Below are positions 7,581 to 15,413 of a stretch of 63,326 nt of DNA, one piece after another (the stretch's first letter is position 1; each line of letters begins with the position of its first letter). Source of the DNA: JAKFYM01 sp964416595 (GTDB lineage Bacteria > Bdellovibrionota > UBA1018 > CAIPTA01). The stretch covers positions 1-63,326 of the forward strand of contig CAYQES010000019.1 in NCBI GenBank assembly GCA_964416595.1, written 5' to 3'. The notes below the pieces were generated by a model, which was not told the DNA's origin, did not search any database, and saw only the letters and a program-made list of their open reading frames with translations. The translations under genes were made by a program, and so were the position numbers.

Positions 7581-8944
7581 ATCTCATGAGCCATGGGCCG
7601 CCGGGGCGCACGAAAATATGTGCGGGGTGAATGAGCGGTGAGATCCGCAAGCTTTGCCATATAGATGCAAGCAAAACGCTCGATCTGGTAGGCAAAATAA
7701 CTCTCTTCATTCCCGGCTCGCATCACTTCACCCCAATATTTATTGAAACTTGCTTGGTGTTGGCGGATGAGGCCGCCGATTTCTTTGTCGATCGCCACTA
7801 AATCTTCCTGAAGCTTCAACACCTGCGGGCAATTTTTATCTTCACCTCTTTCAATCCGCTCCGAAACCAATTCCACCAACTCCTCTTCCAGAGGCTCTTT
7901 TTGCTCCATGAGGTCGTCGATTTGTTTTTGCAGGGGTGCAACGTCTATATATTTTCGGATTTCCTCGGCTAAATCTTCCACCACCATAGCAGTGCGCCAG
8001 TTGCAGTCTTTTTTGAGTCGCAAGATATCGCCATAGATGTGATCGCCGATATAAAGAATATCGTCGCCGTCGAGATCGAGATCTTTTGTGAAAGTGGAAG
8101 CGCAACCTCCCTGGTACACACCAGGAACAAGGGCAGCATCGTGGTTTTTCATGGAACCATCGAGAGGATCAATTTTGAGAAATTTTATTTTCTCCATGAA
8201 GAATCTAGGTTTTTGCGCCGAAGTGATCACGAAATCAAAAAGCTCGCTCCAATCCTTATGCTCTTTCAAAAAAGGATTGATAGCGTAGTCCAAAAGAAGT
8301 TTTGTGTACTGGTAATCGGAATTGGTCACAACAAAGAGGCGTTTTTCATGTTTCCGATAGCGCTCAAGACCACGCACCATCGCCTCATCCTTCACGATAT
8401 AGCGGGAAAGATTGGCACGCACGATGCCCTTTAGGCTTCCATCCCGGTGAACCGCATCCACGGACTGCATCATATCGCTCGCCATGGTTTCGTAATCGGG
8501 AAGTGTGGGAGTTTTATCCTTCAAATCCACAAGCTGCATGAAAAGATTGGCGGTGGAAATGGAGAAGGCGGTATCAATCGACGAATAGCGCGCGTCCCTG
8601 AGGTCGATATACGTGGAGCTATACACTTTTTTCTGTGTGGAAAAATCTAGAGGTTTGGTGCCGTGGTAAGCAGCGCGGATGGCGCCGTAGCGGCTCACCT
8701 TCAGAAGATTGCCCATTTTTTTGTCGATCACAAGGCCGCGGATCGCGAGGTCGTAATCGAAAGGCAGATCCTTCACTTCCGTGGGATAGCCTTTAGCCAC
8801 CAATTTCTCCAAAACCAAATCCTGGGTGGTTTTTTCAAAAGCGCGACTATCGTAACGCACGAGGGTGTGATCCATGTCGAACCCGAGGTACCGGATTTTC
8901 CTTAAGTTTAAAGTTCGATTCACATATACTTTGGCTTCCATCAT
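7538..8944 (-). CDS. HAD-IG family 5'-nucleotidase
   Basis: A large cytosolic HAD phosphohydrolase of the HAD-IG (eukaryote-type purine 5'-nucleotidase) family, expected to dephosphorylate nucleoside 5'-monophosphates. Motif I is G-F-D-M-D-H-T-L with nucleophile Asp near residue 23 and acid/base Asp at +2. Motif II is V-V-T-N-S-D, and motif IV is Y-I-G-D-H-I-Y-G-D-I. The last 150 residues are helical and charged. ATG 8944 is preferred (8941 is the next codon and also possible); a GTG at 8959 would add a non-conserved hydrophobic leader. The start codon region overlaps, on the opposite strand, the start of the hydrolase gene at 8943. Confidence 0.88.
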   Translation of the reverse strand: MMEAKVYVNRTLNLRKIRYLGFDMDHTLVRYDSRAFEKTTQDLVLEKLVAKGYPTEVKDLPFDYDLAIRGLVIDKKMGNLLKVSRYGAIRAAYHGTKPLDFSTQKKVYSSTYIDLRDARYSSIDTAFSISTANLFMQLVDLKDKTPTLPDYETMASDMMQSVDAVHRDGSLKGIVRANLSRYIVKDEAMVRGLERYRKHEKRLFVVTNSDYQYTKLLLDYAINPFLKEHKDWSELFDFVITSAQKPRFFMEKIKFLKIDPLDGSMKNHDAALVPGVYQGGCASTFTKDLDLDGDDILYIGDHIYGDILRLKKDCNWRTAMVVEDLAEEIRKYIDVAPLQKQIDDLMEQKEPLEEELVELVSERIERGEDKNCPQVLKLQEDLVAIDKEIGGLIRQHQASFNKYWGEVMRAGNEESYFAYQIERFACIYMAKLADLTAHSPRTYFRAPRRPMAHEIQTRQISSTKGPAI

Positions 8945-9794
8945 GAAGAAGCATAACACGGCTTGGGGAATATGGGGGCTTATGTTGGCAGGTTTGCTGA
9001 GCGGCTGCAGTAGCCTTCTCTACTATCCTTCCCGCAATTTGCACTATGATCCCGCGCGCCTAAATTTAAAACCAGAGGAAGTATTTTTCCCCTCGAAAAA
9101 TGGGAGTAAGCTTTTTGGCTGGTATTTTAAAAGCCCCAAAAAATCTATCGGCACCGTGGTATTTTTCCACGGTAACGCGGAAAATATTAGCTCACATTAT
9201 TTGAATGTGGTGTGGATGTTGGAGCACGGTTTGGATCTTTTTGCCTTCGATTACCAAGGCTACGGCCGCTCGGAAGGTGAACCTTCTCCCGAAAAAACCG
9301 TGCAGGACGGAATCGCAGCTTTAGAATGGGCCCATGCTCGCAATCCTGATTTACCTTTAGTGGTGTTCGGCCAAAGTTTAGGGGGCGCCATCGCTCTGCG
9401 CACTGTGATCGAAAGTAAAAATCATTTACCCATCCGCTACGTGGCCGTGGATTCCACTTTTCCTTCCTACCGCAGCATGGCCCGGCAGGTGCTTTCCCGA
9501 AATATTTTCACCTGGCCGTTTCAATGGATGGGTTGGCTCTTCATGAGCGATACGTTCGCCCCCGATGGCCGCATCGGAGAGATCTCTCCCATCCCTATGC
9601 TCGTGATCCATGGCACACAAGATCAACTGGTGGAATTCAAAATGGGCGAACGCGTGTTTGCGGAAGCCCGTGAGCCCAAAGAATTTTGGCGGATCTCAGG
9701 AGGTGGGCATACGGATATTTTTTCTCTGCAAAGCCCCACCTATAAAACAAAATTTATAGAAAATATTCGGCGCGCCTTGGGGAGTAAATTATGA
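8943..9794 (+). CDS. alpha/beta-hydrolase lipoprotein (BEM46-like)
   Basis: 283 residues. ATG 8943 gives a lipoprotein signal (W-G-L-M-L-A-G-L-L-S-G-C, lipobox L-S-G-C), which an earlier in-frame start at 8874 would disrupt. The mature protein is an alpha/beta hydrolase: oxyanion segment F-F-H-G-N-A-E-N, nucleophile elbow G-Q-S-L-G-G, acid Asp in H-G-T-Q-D, and His in S-G-G-G-H-T-D. The arrangement resembles the BEM46/ABHD13 group. It is probably anchored in the envelope and acts on an ester, substrate unknown. Its 3' end overlaps the srkA-like gene by 4 bp. Confidence 0.82.
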   Translation: MKKHNTAWGIWGLMLAGLLSGCSSLLYYPSRNLHYDPARLNLKPEEVFFPSKNGSKLFGWYFKSPKKSIGTVVFFHGNAENISSHYLNVVWMLEHGLDLFAFDYQGYGRSEGEPSPEKTVQDGIAALEWAHARNPDLPLVVFGQSLGGAIALRTVIESKNHLPIRYVAVDSTFPSYRSMARQVLSRNIFTWPFQWMGWLFMSDTFAPDGRIGEISPIPMLVIHGTQDQLVEFKMGERVFAEAREPKEFWRISGGGHTDIFSLQSPTYKTKFIENIRRALGSKL

Positions 9795-10765
9795 AGGGCG
9801 GACTCGAGGATTTTTTCCGTCTCACTCCCACCGGCATTTTGGATTCCGTGGAAGCGGCCCTCCAGCGGGAAGAGCCGGATCTTCGGGCCACGGGCCGGGC
9901 TATCGCCCTCAACAGTTTAGAAAACCGGGTATACGACGTGGAACTGGAAGACGACTCCCACGTGGTGGCCAAATTCTACCGCCCGGGCCGTTGGCGCCGG
10001 GAGCAAATCCTCGAAGAACATGGATTTTTGTTCGCTCTCGACGATGCCGAAATCCCCGTGATCGCCCCCCTCGAGTTAGACGGTGAAAGTTTATTCGAGA
10101 GCGAAAATGGCATGCTATTTTGTTTGTTCCCGAAAGTGCGGGGCCGTTTGCTCGACGAACTCGACGACGAACGCCTGAAAACCCTAGGCCGCTATATCGG
10201 CCGTATCCACAATGTGGGCGCCACCTACCCTTTCCGTCACCGTTTGCGTTTGAACGTGCAGGACTGGGGCTATGGCCCCGTGAAATATTTATTGGATTTT
10301 ATGGATCCCAATTACCACGCGCGCTTTATTGCGATCACGGATGCGTTATTGGGACGGGTGGAGAATGATTTAAAAAATCAAAACTTTCTCTCGCTCCACG
10401 GTGATTGCCACTTGGGCAACACTCTCTGGCAATTGGATTCGCCCTTCTTCCTGGATTTCGACGACAGCATGAGTGCGCCAGCCGTGCAGGACATCTGGAT
10501 GGTGGTGCGGGGTCGAGGAGAAGATGCGGAAAAAGATCGAAACACTCTGCTCGAGGGCTACGAAGCCTTTCGCCCTTTTCCCCGGGCGAGTTTGCGCTTG
10601 ATCGAACCTTTACGGGCCTTGCGCATGATCCACTACTCCGCCTGGATCGCCAAACGCTGGGACGATCCGGCTTTTCAGCAAGCTTTTCCGCATTTTGGAT
10701 CGGCCCGATACTGGGAAGAGGAAATCCAGGCCCTGCAGGAAGTGCTGGCGTTGGTGCAGGAGTGA
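9791..10765 (+). CDS. srkA: SrkA/RdoA-type stress response kinase
   Basis: 324 residues matching the YihE/SrkA protein kinases (choline/aminoglycoside-kinase fold), which protect cells from envelope or oxidative stress death. Visible features: P-loop-side sequence N-R-V-Y-D-V with ATP-binding lysine K61 in V-V-A-K-F-Y-R-P-G-R, catalytic loop H-G-D-C-H-L-G-N at 203-210 (Asp205, Asn210), and metal-binding L-D-F-D-D at 221-225. The length fits the family (about 325). ATG 9791 overlaps the hydrolase stop by 4 bp, so the lipoprotein hydrolase and kinase are co-expressed. Confidence 0.9.
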   Translation: MKGGLEDFFRLTPTGILDSVEAALQREEPDLRATGRAIALNSLENRVYDVELEDDSHVVAKFYRPGRWRREQILEEHGFLFALDDAEIPVIAPLELDGESLFESENGMLFCLFPKVRGRLLDELDDERLKTLGRYIGRIHNVGATYPFRHRLRLNVQDWGYGPVKYLLDFMDPNYHARFIAITDALLGRVENDLKNQNFLSLHGDCHLGNTLWQLDSPFFLDFDDSMSAPAVQDIWMVVRGRGEDAEKDRNTLLEGYEAFRPFPRASLRLIEPLRALRMIHYSAWIAKRWDDPAFQQAFPHFGSARYWEEEIQALQEVLALVQE

Positions 10766-10928
10766 GCTACTTTGCACGCGCAAAGCAAAAGTACCAAGCG
10801 CGGAAAACCTTTTCTTGACTAAAAAATTCACCTGGGTTGACCCACGCTGCGGCGCTTTATTTATGTACTATACAAATCCAACATCCCCTTAGCACTCCGC
10901 CCCAAGCTATGCTAAAAGGTGCGCCACC

Positions 10929-11663
10929 ATGCATTTTACCCCCGTCATCGCCGCCCTGATCCACTGCCTCGTGATTCTTACCGTAGGGGCCCTACCGCTC
11001 ACTTGGCGCATGCAGGGTCGGTTTTACGATGCCTTGCTCTCCTTCGGCGCGGGGGTGCTACTCTCGGCGGCTTTCCTACACATGATGCCGGCAGCAATCC
11101 CGGATCTTGGTCCTTCGACTGGTCTCTTTTTACTCATCGGCTACCTTCTCATGACCATCATCGAGCGATTCACCATGGCCCACCCCTGCGGAGAAGAGGC
11201 ATGCCCGAACCATCGTTTGGGATTCACGGCTCTTTTTGGACTATCGGTTCACAGCGTGATCGCCGGCATAGCCCTCGGCGTGGGCTTGCTCGAGGCCCAA
11301 GATATTTCCGTTTCCGCGGCCCTGCTCGCTGCGATTCTTGTGCACAAAGTTCCGGAAACCTTGGCGCTCATGGGACTCCTCGCCGCCTCTAGCTGGAATA
11401 AAAAAAGAATTATTATGGCGCTCGTGTTTTTCTCCAGCATGGGCCCCTTGGGAATTTTGCTCGGCACCGTACTCGAAGTTCAGTCTCCCTGGTTCTTGAG
11501 CTGCGCTCTCGCCATTTCTTCAGGAACTTTCCTTTATATTGCCTCGAGCGATCTCCTTCCTCAGCTACACAAAAAGATGAAGCAGGAGTGGATCCATTTC
11601 CTGGCTTTCGTGGCTGGTTTGGCTGTGCTTTCTTTCGAGGCGTGGCACCATCTGGCGGGCTAA
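10929..11663 (+). CDS. ZIP-family divalent metal transporter
   Basis: 244 residues with about eight hydrophobic helices. The signature helices IV and V carry the metal-site motifs H-S-V-I-A-G-I-A-L-G and H-K-V-P-E-T-L-A-L-M, as in ZupT/ZIP importers of zinc, iron or manganese. A short cytosolic-loop motif with H-P-C-G-E-E-A-C-P-N-H may bind metal. The start ATG 10929 gives the usual first helix directly. Upstream TTGACC at 10837 with TTATGT 18 bp on is a weak possible promoter. The last 99 bp overlap the convergent ComF-type gene. Confidence 0.87.
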   Translation: MHFTPVIAALIHCLVILTVGALPLTWRMQGRFYDALLSFGAGVLLSAAFLHMMPAAIPDLGPSTGLFLLIGYLLMTIIERFTMAHPCGEEACPNHRLGFTALFGLSVHSVIAGIALGVGLLEAQDISVSAALLAAILVHKVPETLALMGLLAASSWNKKRIIMALVFFSSMGPLGILLGTVLEVQSPWFLSCALAISSGTFLYIASSDLLPQLHKKMKQEWIHFLAFVAGLAVLSFEAWHHLAG

Positions 11664-12230
11664 ACAGAATTTCTCTACCCGAACCGCTCCTGCCTGCATC
11701 AGTAGATAAGCACAAAGATCTAATGTTGTGCCGCTCGTATGCACGTCATCTATTAATAGTACTTTTCCCCACTCCCTTTCCACCCGCAGGCGAATGAAAC
11801 AGGCTGTATCCATGCGAGCTGCCAGACTGCGCCCGTGCTGAGTGCGGGCGCCGATTTTTTCAAAAGGTTCAAGAACAGGAATTTTAAGCTCCCGGCTTAG
11901 CATCTCTCCTAAAAGCACCAAGCCACTAGTTTCCTTCCGGGGATTTTGCGGAGCTAAAACCAACAGCTGAAAGCCCTTGGTTTTCCATTCCACTAAAAAA
12001 CCCTGGCGCCGCAAAAAGGCAAAACTCCAAGCAGCGGCTTTACGAGGAGCTGTGCCCCGCAAGCACGAGAGTAAACCGGTCACAGCACCCTTATGCCTCC
12101 ATAAAAAGCCGTCCTGCTCTAACTGACGGAAAAGATCCCGGCGGCAGGAGAAGCAAAAGTCCTCTTGCCGCCGTAAAGTTTCACCACAGCCCCAGCATAA
12201 GGGGCGAAAAAGTAATTGTTGGAGGTACAT
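11565..12230 (-). CDS. ComF-family phosphoribosyltransferase-like protein
   Basis: 221 residues of the ComF family, linked in other bacteria to DNA uptake and recombination. An N-terminal zinc-ribbon has C-W-G-C-G-E and C-F-S-C within the first 30 residues. The phosphoribosyltransferase signature is V-L-L-I-D-D-V-H-T-S-G-T-T. The family normally ends soon after the strand K-F-C-L-A-R. Here the frame continues about 28 residues, antisense to the end of the ZIP gene, as a charged non-conserved tail, so the ancestral stop may have been lost. It is preceded by no clear ribosome-binding site. Confidence 0.8.
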   Translation of the reverse strand: MYLQQLLFRPLCWGCGETLRRQEDFCFSCRRDLFRQLEQDGFLWRHKGAVTGLLSCLRGTAPRKAAAWSFAFLRRQGFLVEWKTKGFQLLVLAPQNPRKETSGLVLLGEMLSRELKIPVLEPFEKIGARTQHGRSLAARMDTACFIRLRVEREWGKVLLIDDVHTSGTTLDLCAYLLMQAGAVRVEKFCLARQMVPRLERKHSQTSHESQEMDPLLLHLFV

Positions 12231-12292
12231 GGGATGGGTCTATGCAAAAAGCGACCACAAATCTGTTTAGCAAAACCACGAGAAAGAAAGGA

Positions 12293-12326
12293 GAAAAAAA
12301 AGAGGCGTTCGATTTTCGAACACCTC
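12293..12326 (-). terminator. rho-independent terminator
   Basis: Read on the minus strand, an 11-bp stem (12326-12316 with 12312-12302, one internal mismatch) with a 3-nt loop is followed directly by a run of eight or more T (plus-strand A run at 12293-12301). It lies 25 bp past the stop of the secreted protein gene ending at 12351 and should end that transcript. Confidence 0.85.
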
Positions 12327-12350
12327 ATCGATCAAAATTAAGACAGAACC

Positions 12351-12779
12351 TCACCGGTTGTAAGTATTCACATCAAAGATGAATCGAGATGCCTTCAAAC
12401 GGCAGAAAGCCATAGCGCTCGTGCATTCTGTGCCATGCTCAGTTGGTTTACACATTTTGTCACAGCGCCCTTTCATCTGGGAATATAAAGCTTTATCCGC
12501 ACTAGTTAATTTACCCGTCGATTTTTCACAAACAGTGATAGCGGCGTAAGTAACCGCATTGTCCGCACTACTACCAAAGCCACAGTTTTCGGCGATATAT
12601 GCAGCGGCTGGGCATTCCTTCTGGGCCTCAATTTGCTTTATAATATAATCTAAATCCATCCCGTTGCCCGAAGCGGAGCACTTTACTTCCGAAGAAGCCA
12701 GTGTTCTTTTCTGTTTCCCGGCTACCGCCAATGGCAAAACGAAACAAAAACCCAAGAGCACCAAAATTACTTTAATCAT
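12351..12779 (-). CDS. small secreted cysteine-rich protein
   Basis: 142 residues. ATG 12779 is chosen because TTGGAGGAG precedes it; an upstream in-frame TTG would itself lie in that site. A signal peptide (M-I-K-V-I-L-V-L-L-G-F-C-F-V-L-P-L-A-V-A-G) is followed by a mature domain with about nine cysteines, suggesting several periplasmic disulfides. No family is recognised. It is monocistronic with its own strong terminator at 12293-12326. The AT-rich 128-bp upstream region separates it from pfkA. Confidence 0.7.
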   Translation of the reverse strand: MIKVILVLLGFCFVLPLAVAGKQKRTLASSEVKCSASGNGMDLDYIIKQIEAQKECPAAAYIAENCGFGSSADNAVTYAAITVCEKSTGKLTSADKALYSQMKGRCDKMCKPTEHGTECTSAMAFCRLKASRFIFDVNTYNR

Positions 12780-12907
12780 CCGCTCCTCCAATTTAATAAA
12801 AACTTTTAAATCTAATTAAATAGTATCGGAATTGTGTTTCCTAAAAGAAAGAAAAAATCGTTTATCGAAAGATAAAATTAATGAAGCGATGATTATTTAT
12901 CGGGTAT

Positions 12908-13891
12908 TTACACCGCTAAAATCTCCGCAAGCTCAATCAAATCTTTCCGGAACTTAGAAGATCGCTTAATAGTCTTCGAAAAAGGCACGAGCACTTCTTT
13001 ATCGCCCTCAATGCCCACCATCACGTCAGATTTACCCGCGAGCAGCGCCTCCACGGCCCTAACTCCCATCACGGAACCTAAACGCCGATCCCGAGCCGTG
13101 GGCGCCCCGCCCCGCTGGATGTGGCCTAAAATGCAAACCTTCGCATCCAAGCCATATTTTTGCTTCAGCTCTTTGGCAAAACCCTCGGAGCCACCAGCCA
13201 CTTGGCCCTCGGCCATCACCACGATGGAGCTCATTTTGCCGCGCTCCAAGCCCCGGCGAATGCGGGAAGCCACTTCCTTCGCGGATAATCTCTTCTCCGG
13301 CAAAATGATCGCTTCTGCGCCACCACCGATTCCCACATCGAGTGCGATGTAACCAGAATTACGCCCCATCACCTCCACGAGAAAGGTGCGTTCGTGGGCA
13401 CTGGCAGTATCCCGAATTTTATCGATCGCTTCCAAAGCATTATTCACCGCCGTATCAAACCCTAAAGTAGCATCGGTGCCGGCGATATCATTATCGATGG
13501 TGCCGGGAATGCCTACCACGGGAAAACGGAATTCTGTCCAGAGGGCGTGGGCGCCCCGAAAGCTGCCGTCGCCACCGATCACCACTAGGCCATCAATGCC
13601 ATGGGAGCGCATGCGCTCTACGCAACGCTTACGCACGGATTTTCGGTGGAACTCAGGGCAGCGGTCCGTTTTTAAAATCGTGCCGCCCCTGAGAATGATG
13701 TTAGCCACGGATTTTCTGTCCATCACTTCCCACTGGCTGCGCACAAGCCCTGAATAACCTTTATTTACTCCATACACAGCCAAACCTGAAGCAATCCCGT
13801 AGCGCACAACCGCTCTTAAGGCCGCATTCATTCCAGGGGCATCACCCCCGCTACAGAGCACAGCAATCGCAGAAATTTTAGATTTTTTCAT
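12908..13891 (-). CDS. pfkA: 6-phosphofructokinase
   Basis: 327 residues of ATP-dependent phosphofructokinase, which commits fructose 6-phosphate to glycolysis. Family motifs: G-G-D-A-P-G-M-N-A-A-L-R at the N-terminus, G-G-D-G-S-F-R-G-A (the G-G-D-G motif usual for ATP users), P-G-T-I-D-N-D-I with catalytic Asp, and E-V-M-G-R-N-S-G-Y. The length is typical of bacterial PfkA. Its ATG overlaps the rlmH stop by 4 bp, so it is the last gene of a minus-strand run that starts with the transglycosylase at 16839. Confidence 0.95.
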   Translation of the reverse strand: MKKSKISAIAVLCSGGDAPGMNAALRAVVRYGIASGLAVYGVNKGYSGLVRSQWEVMDRKSVANIILRGGTILKTDRCPEFHRKSVRKRCVERMRSHGIDGLVVIGGDGSFRGAHALWTEFRFPVVGIPGTIDNDIAGTDATLGFDTAVNNALEAIDKIRDTASAHERTFLVEVMGRNSGYIALDVGIGGGAEAIILPEKRLSAKEVASRIRRGLERGKMSSIVVMAEGQVAGGSEGFAKELKQKYGLDAKVCILGHIQRGGAPTARDRRLGSVMGVRAVEALLAGKSDVMVGIEGDKEVLVPFSKTIKRSSKFRKDLIELAEILAV

Positions 13892-14343
13892 TCACCATGA
13901 TGATACTTCCCGCCGGAGAGGATGTGAAGGGCGCGGTAAAGTTGCTCAGCCAAGAAAAGCCGGGCTAAATCGTGGGGGAAGGTCATTTTCGAGAGGGAAA
14001 TCTTAGGGTAGAGAGCCCTGAGTTCATCCGTAAAACCGTAGGCTCCCCCCACTACGAAGGCAATTTGCTGCTGCCCCCCGTCACGAAGTTTGCCCAAAAA
14101 AGAAGCGAACTCTTCAGAACTAAACTCCTTGCCCCTTTCATCCAGCAGGAAAACTTTTTTGTATTTGCGCTTCAGCAAAGCCTCTTGGATGCTTTCCGCT
14201 TCTTTCCCTTTACGACTCGCCTGATCCTTTAGTTCCAAATATTCCACCTCGGCCATATGACCGATGTTTTCGAGATAATGGGCGAGGCCTTCCTTCACAA
14301 AAGGAAATTTGCTCCCACCAATCGCCAAAATGAGGAATTTCAA
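13888..14343 (-). CDS. rlmH: 23S rRNA (pseudouridine1915-N3)-methyltransferase RlmH
   Basis: 151 residues of the SPOUT methyltransferase that methylates pseudouridine 1915 of 23S rRNA. The knot motifs F-V-V-G-G-A-Y-G-F and F-P-H-D-L-A-R-L-F-L-A-E-Q-L-Y-R-A are present, with the C-terminal G-G-K-Y-H-H-G-E. I start at TTG 14343, which gives the standard RlmH N-terminus (K-F-L-I-L-A-I-G); an earlier ATG at 14397 would add 18 arginine-rich residues that belong to the previous frame. This TTG overlaps the upstream stop as TTGA, so translation is coupled. Confidence 0.92.
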   Translation of the reverse strand: MKFLILAIGGSKFPFVKEGLAHYLENIGHMAEVEYLELKDQASRKGKEAESIQEALLKRKYKKVFLLDERGKEFSSEEFASFLGKLRDGGQQQIAFVVGGAYGFTDELRALYPKISLSKMTFPHDLARLFLAEQLYRALHILSGGKYHHGE

Positions 14344-15413
14344 CTGAGGAGGCCCTGGGCCAAGCCTTCTGAAGTGGCGCCTGCGGGCATAGACCAATCG
14401 GCGCCTAGGAAAAGATTTTTGAGTAAAGGAGCGCGCTCGCCTTTTTTCTTCGCCAAAGGGCTCACAGTGCTTTCCAACACCAGCACCCGATCAAAGAGCA
14501 GGCTTTGGTCAAATTGAGGAAAGGCTTTATCGAGCAAGCGCCGAGCGGAGCGGATTTTTTTCATGGATTCGTGGTTATCGCCCCATTCACTTTCTGTGAG
14601 CGGCAAGATCCAGGAAGATAAAGCACGGCCAGAAGGAGCAAGGCTTGCATCCCGATTGGAAACAAAAGATCCCACTAAATATCTGCGCTCTTCTTTTTCT
14701 CCGGGCGCAAAAGGCAAGAGCAAGGTTTCCGTAAAATCTGCTAGCTTTTGTTTGTGGGCGAACTCAAGCACCACTCCGGGCTGGGCAGGAGACTTTACAA
14801 ATTTTTTCATCCAAGAAACCCGCTCAGGGCCTGGGGCAGGCACTTCACCCTGCAAAGAATCGTTAAGGGCCTTGTAATCTGCGCACCAGTGCACTTCACC
14901 TGGCTGTACGGCTTGCTCCGCTCCCAAACTCACTTCTTGCACCACTCCACCTTGCACTTTCAGCGAAGTCACAGGGCTTTCTTTGGCGAAAGTAAAACCA
15001 TCATGGGACGCACAAAAATCCATGAGCTTCTGGCCGATGCCAAACACTCCGCCCGCAGGAAATTCCGTGCACGGCTGGCTCAAATAGGTTTCCCAAGCGG
15101 GCAAGGTTTCGGGTGTTACCCATCCCCGGGAACCATGCACCAAGGCTTTGCCATCTTGCACGGGCAACAGATCCGCTGCTAAACCCAAACGATCGGCGAT
15201 CGCTCCCCACCAGGCGCTGTCACCAAAGGCAAAACCACTGCCTAGAAAAAAACCGTTCCTACTTTCGGGAGAAAGACGGCCCCCAAAGCGACCAAGTTTT
15301 TCCGCCAATAGAACAGATTTGCCATTTTTTAGTAAAAGGGCGGCGGTCACTAAACCAGCCAAGCCTGCGCCTGTTACGAGGGCATCAGGAGCTTTAGATT
15401 CGCGAGTGCTCAT
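14340..15413 (-). CDS. FAD-dependent NAD(P)-binding oxidoreductase, phytoene-desaturase-like
   Basis: 357 residues. The N-terminus has the dinucleotide-binding motif G-A-G-L-A-G-L-V-T-A-A-L-L-L-K-N-G followed by G-R-F-G-G-R-L-S, as in the amine oxidase/phytoene desaturase superfamily. The C-terminal F-L-G-A-D-W-S-M-P-A-G-A-T-S-E-G is the second FAD-contacting motif. It is shorter than true carotenoid desaturases (about 500), so the substrate is unclear. The gene overlaps the end of the upstream transglycosylase by 20 bp and its stop overlaps rlmH as TTGA. Confidence 0.8.
   Translation of the reverse strand: MSTRESKAPDALVTGAGLAGLVTAALLLKNGKSVLLAEKLGRFGGRLSPESRNGFFLGSGFAFGDSAWWGAIADRLGLAADLLPVQDGKALVHGSRGWVTPETLPAWETYLSQPCTEFPAGGVFGIGQKLMDFCASHDGFTFAKESPVTSLKVQGGVVQEVSLGAEQAVQPGEVHWCADYKALNDSLQGEVPAPGPERVSWMKKFVKSPAQPGVVLEFAHKQKLADFTETLLLPFAPGEKEERRYLVGSFVSNRDASLAPSGRALSSWILPLTESEWGDNHESMKKIRSARRLLDKAFPQFDQSLLFDRVLVLESTVSPLAKKKGERAPLLKNLFLGADWSMPAGATSEGLAQGLLS

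Noticed and set aside
10815..10871. Strong sigma70 promoter before the ZIP gene
   Set aside because: TTGACC at 10837 has only poor -10 candidates at acceptable distance; left as a weak note in the ZIP entry.
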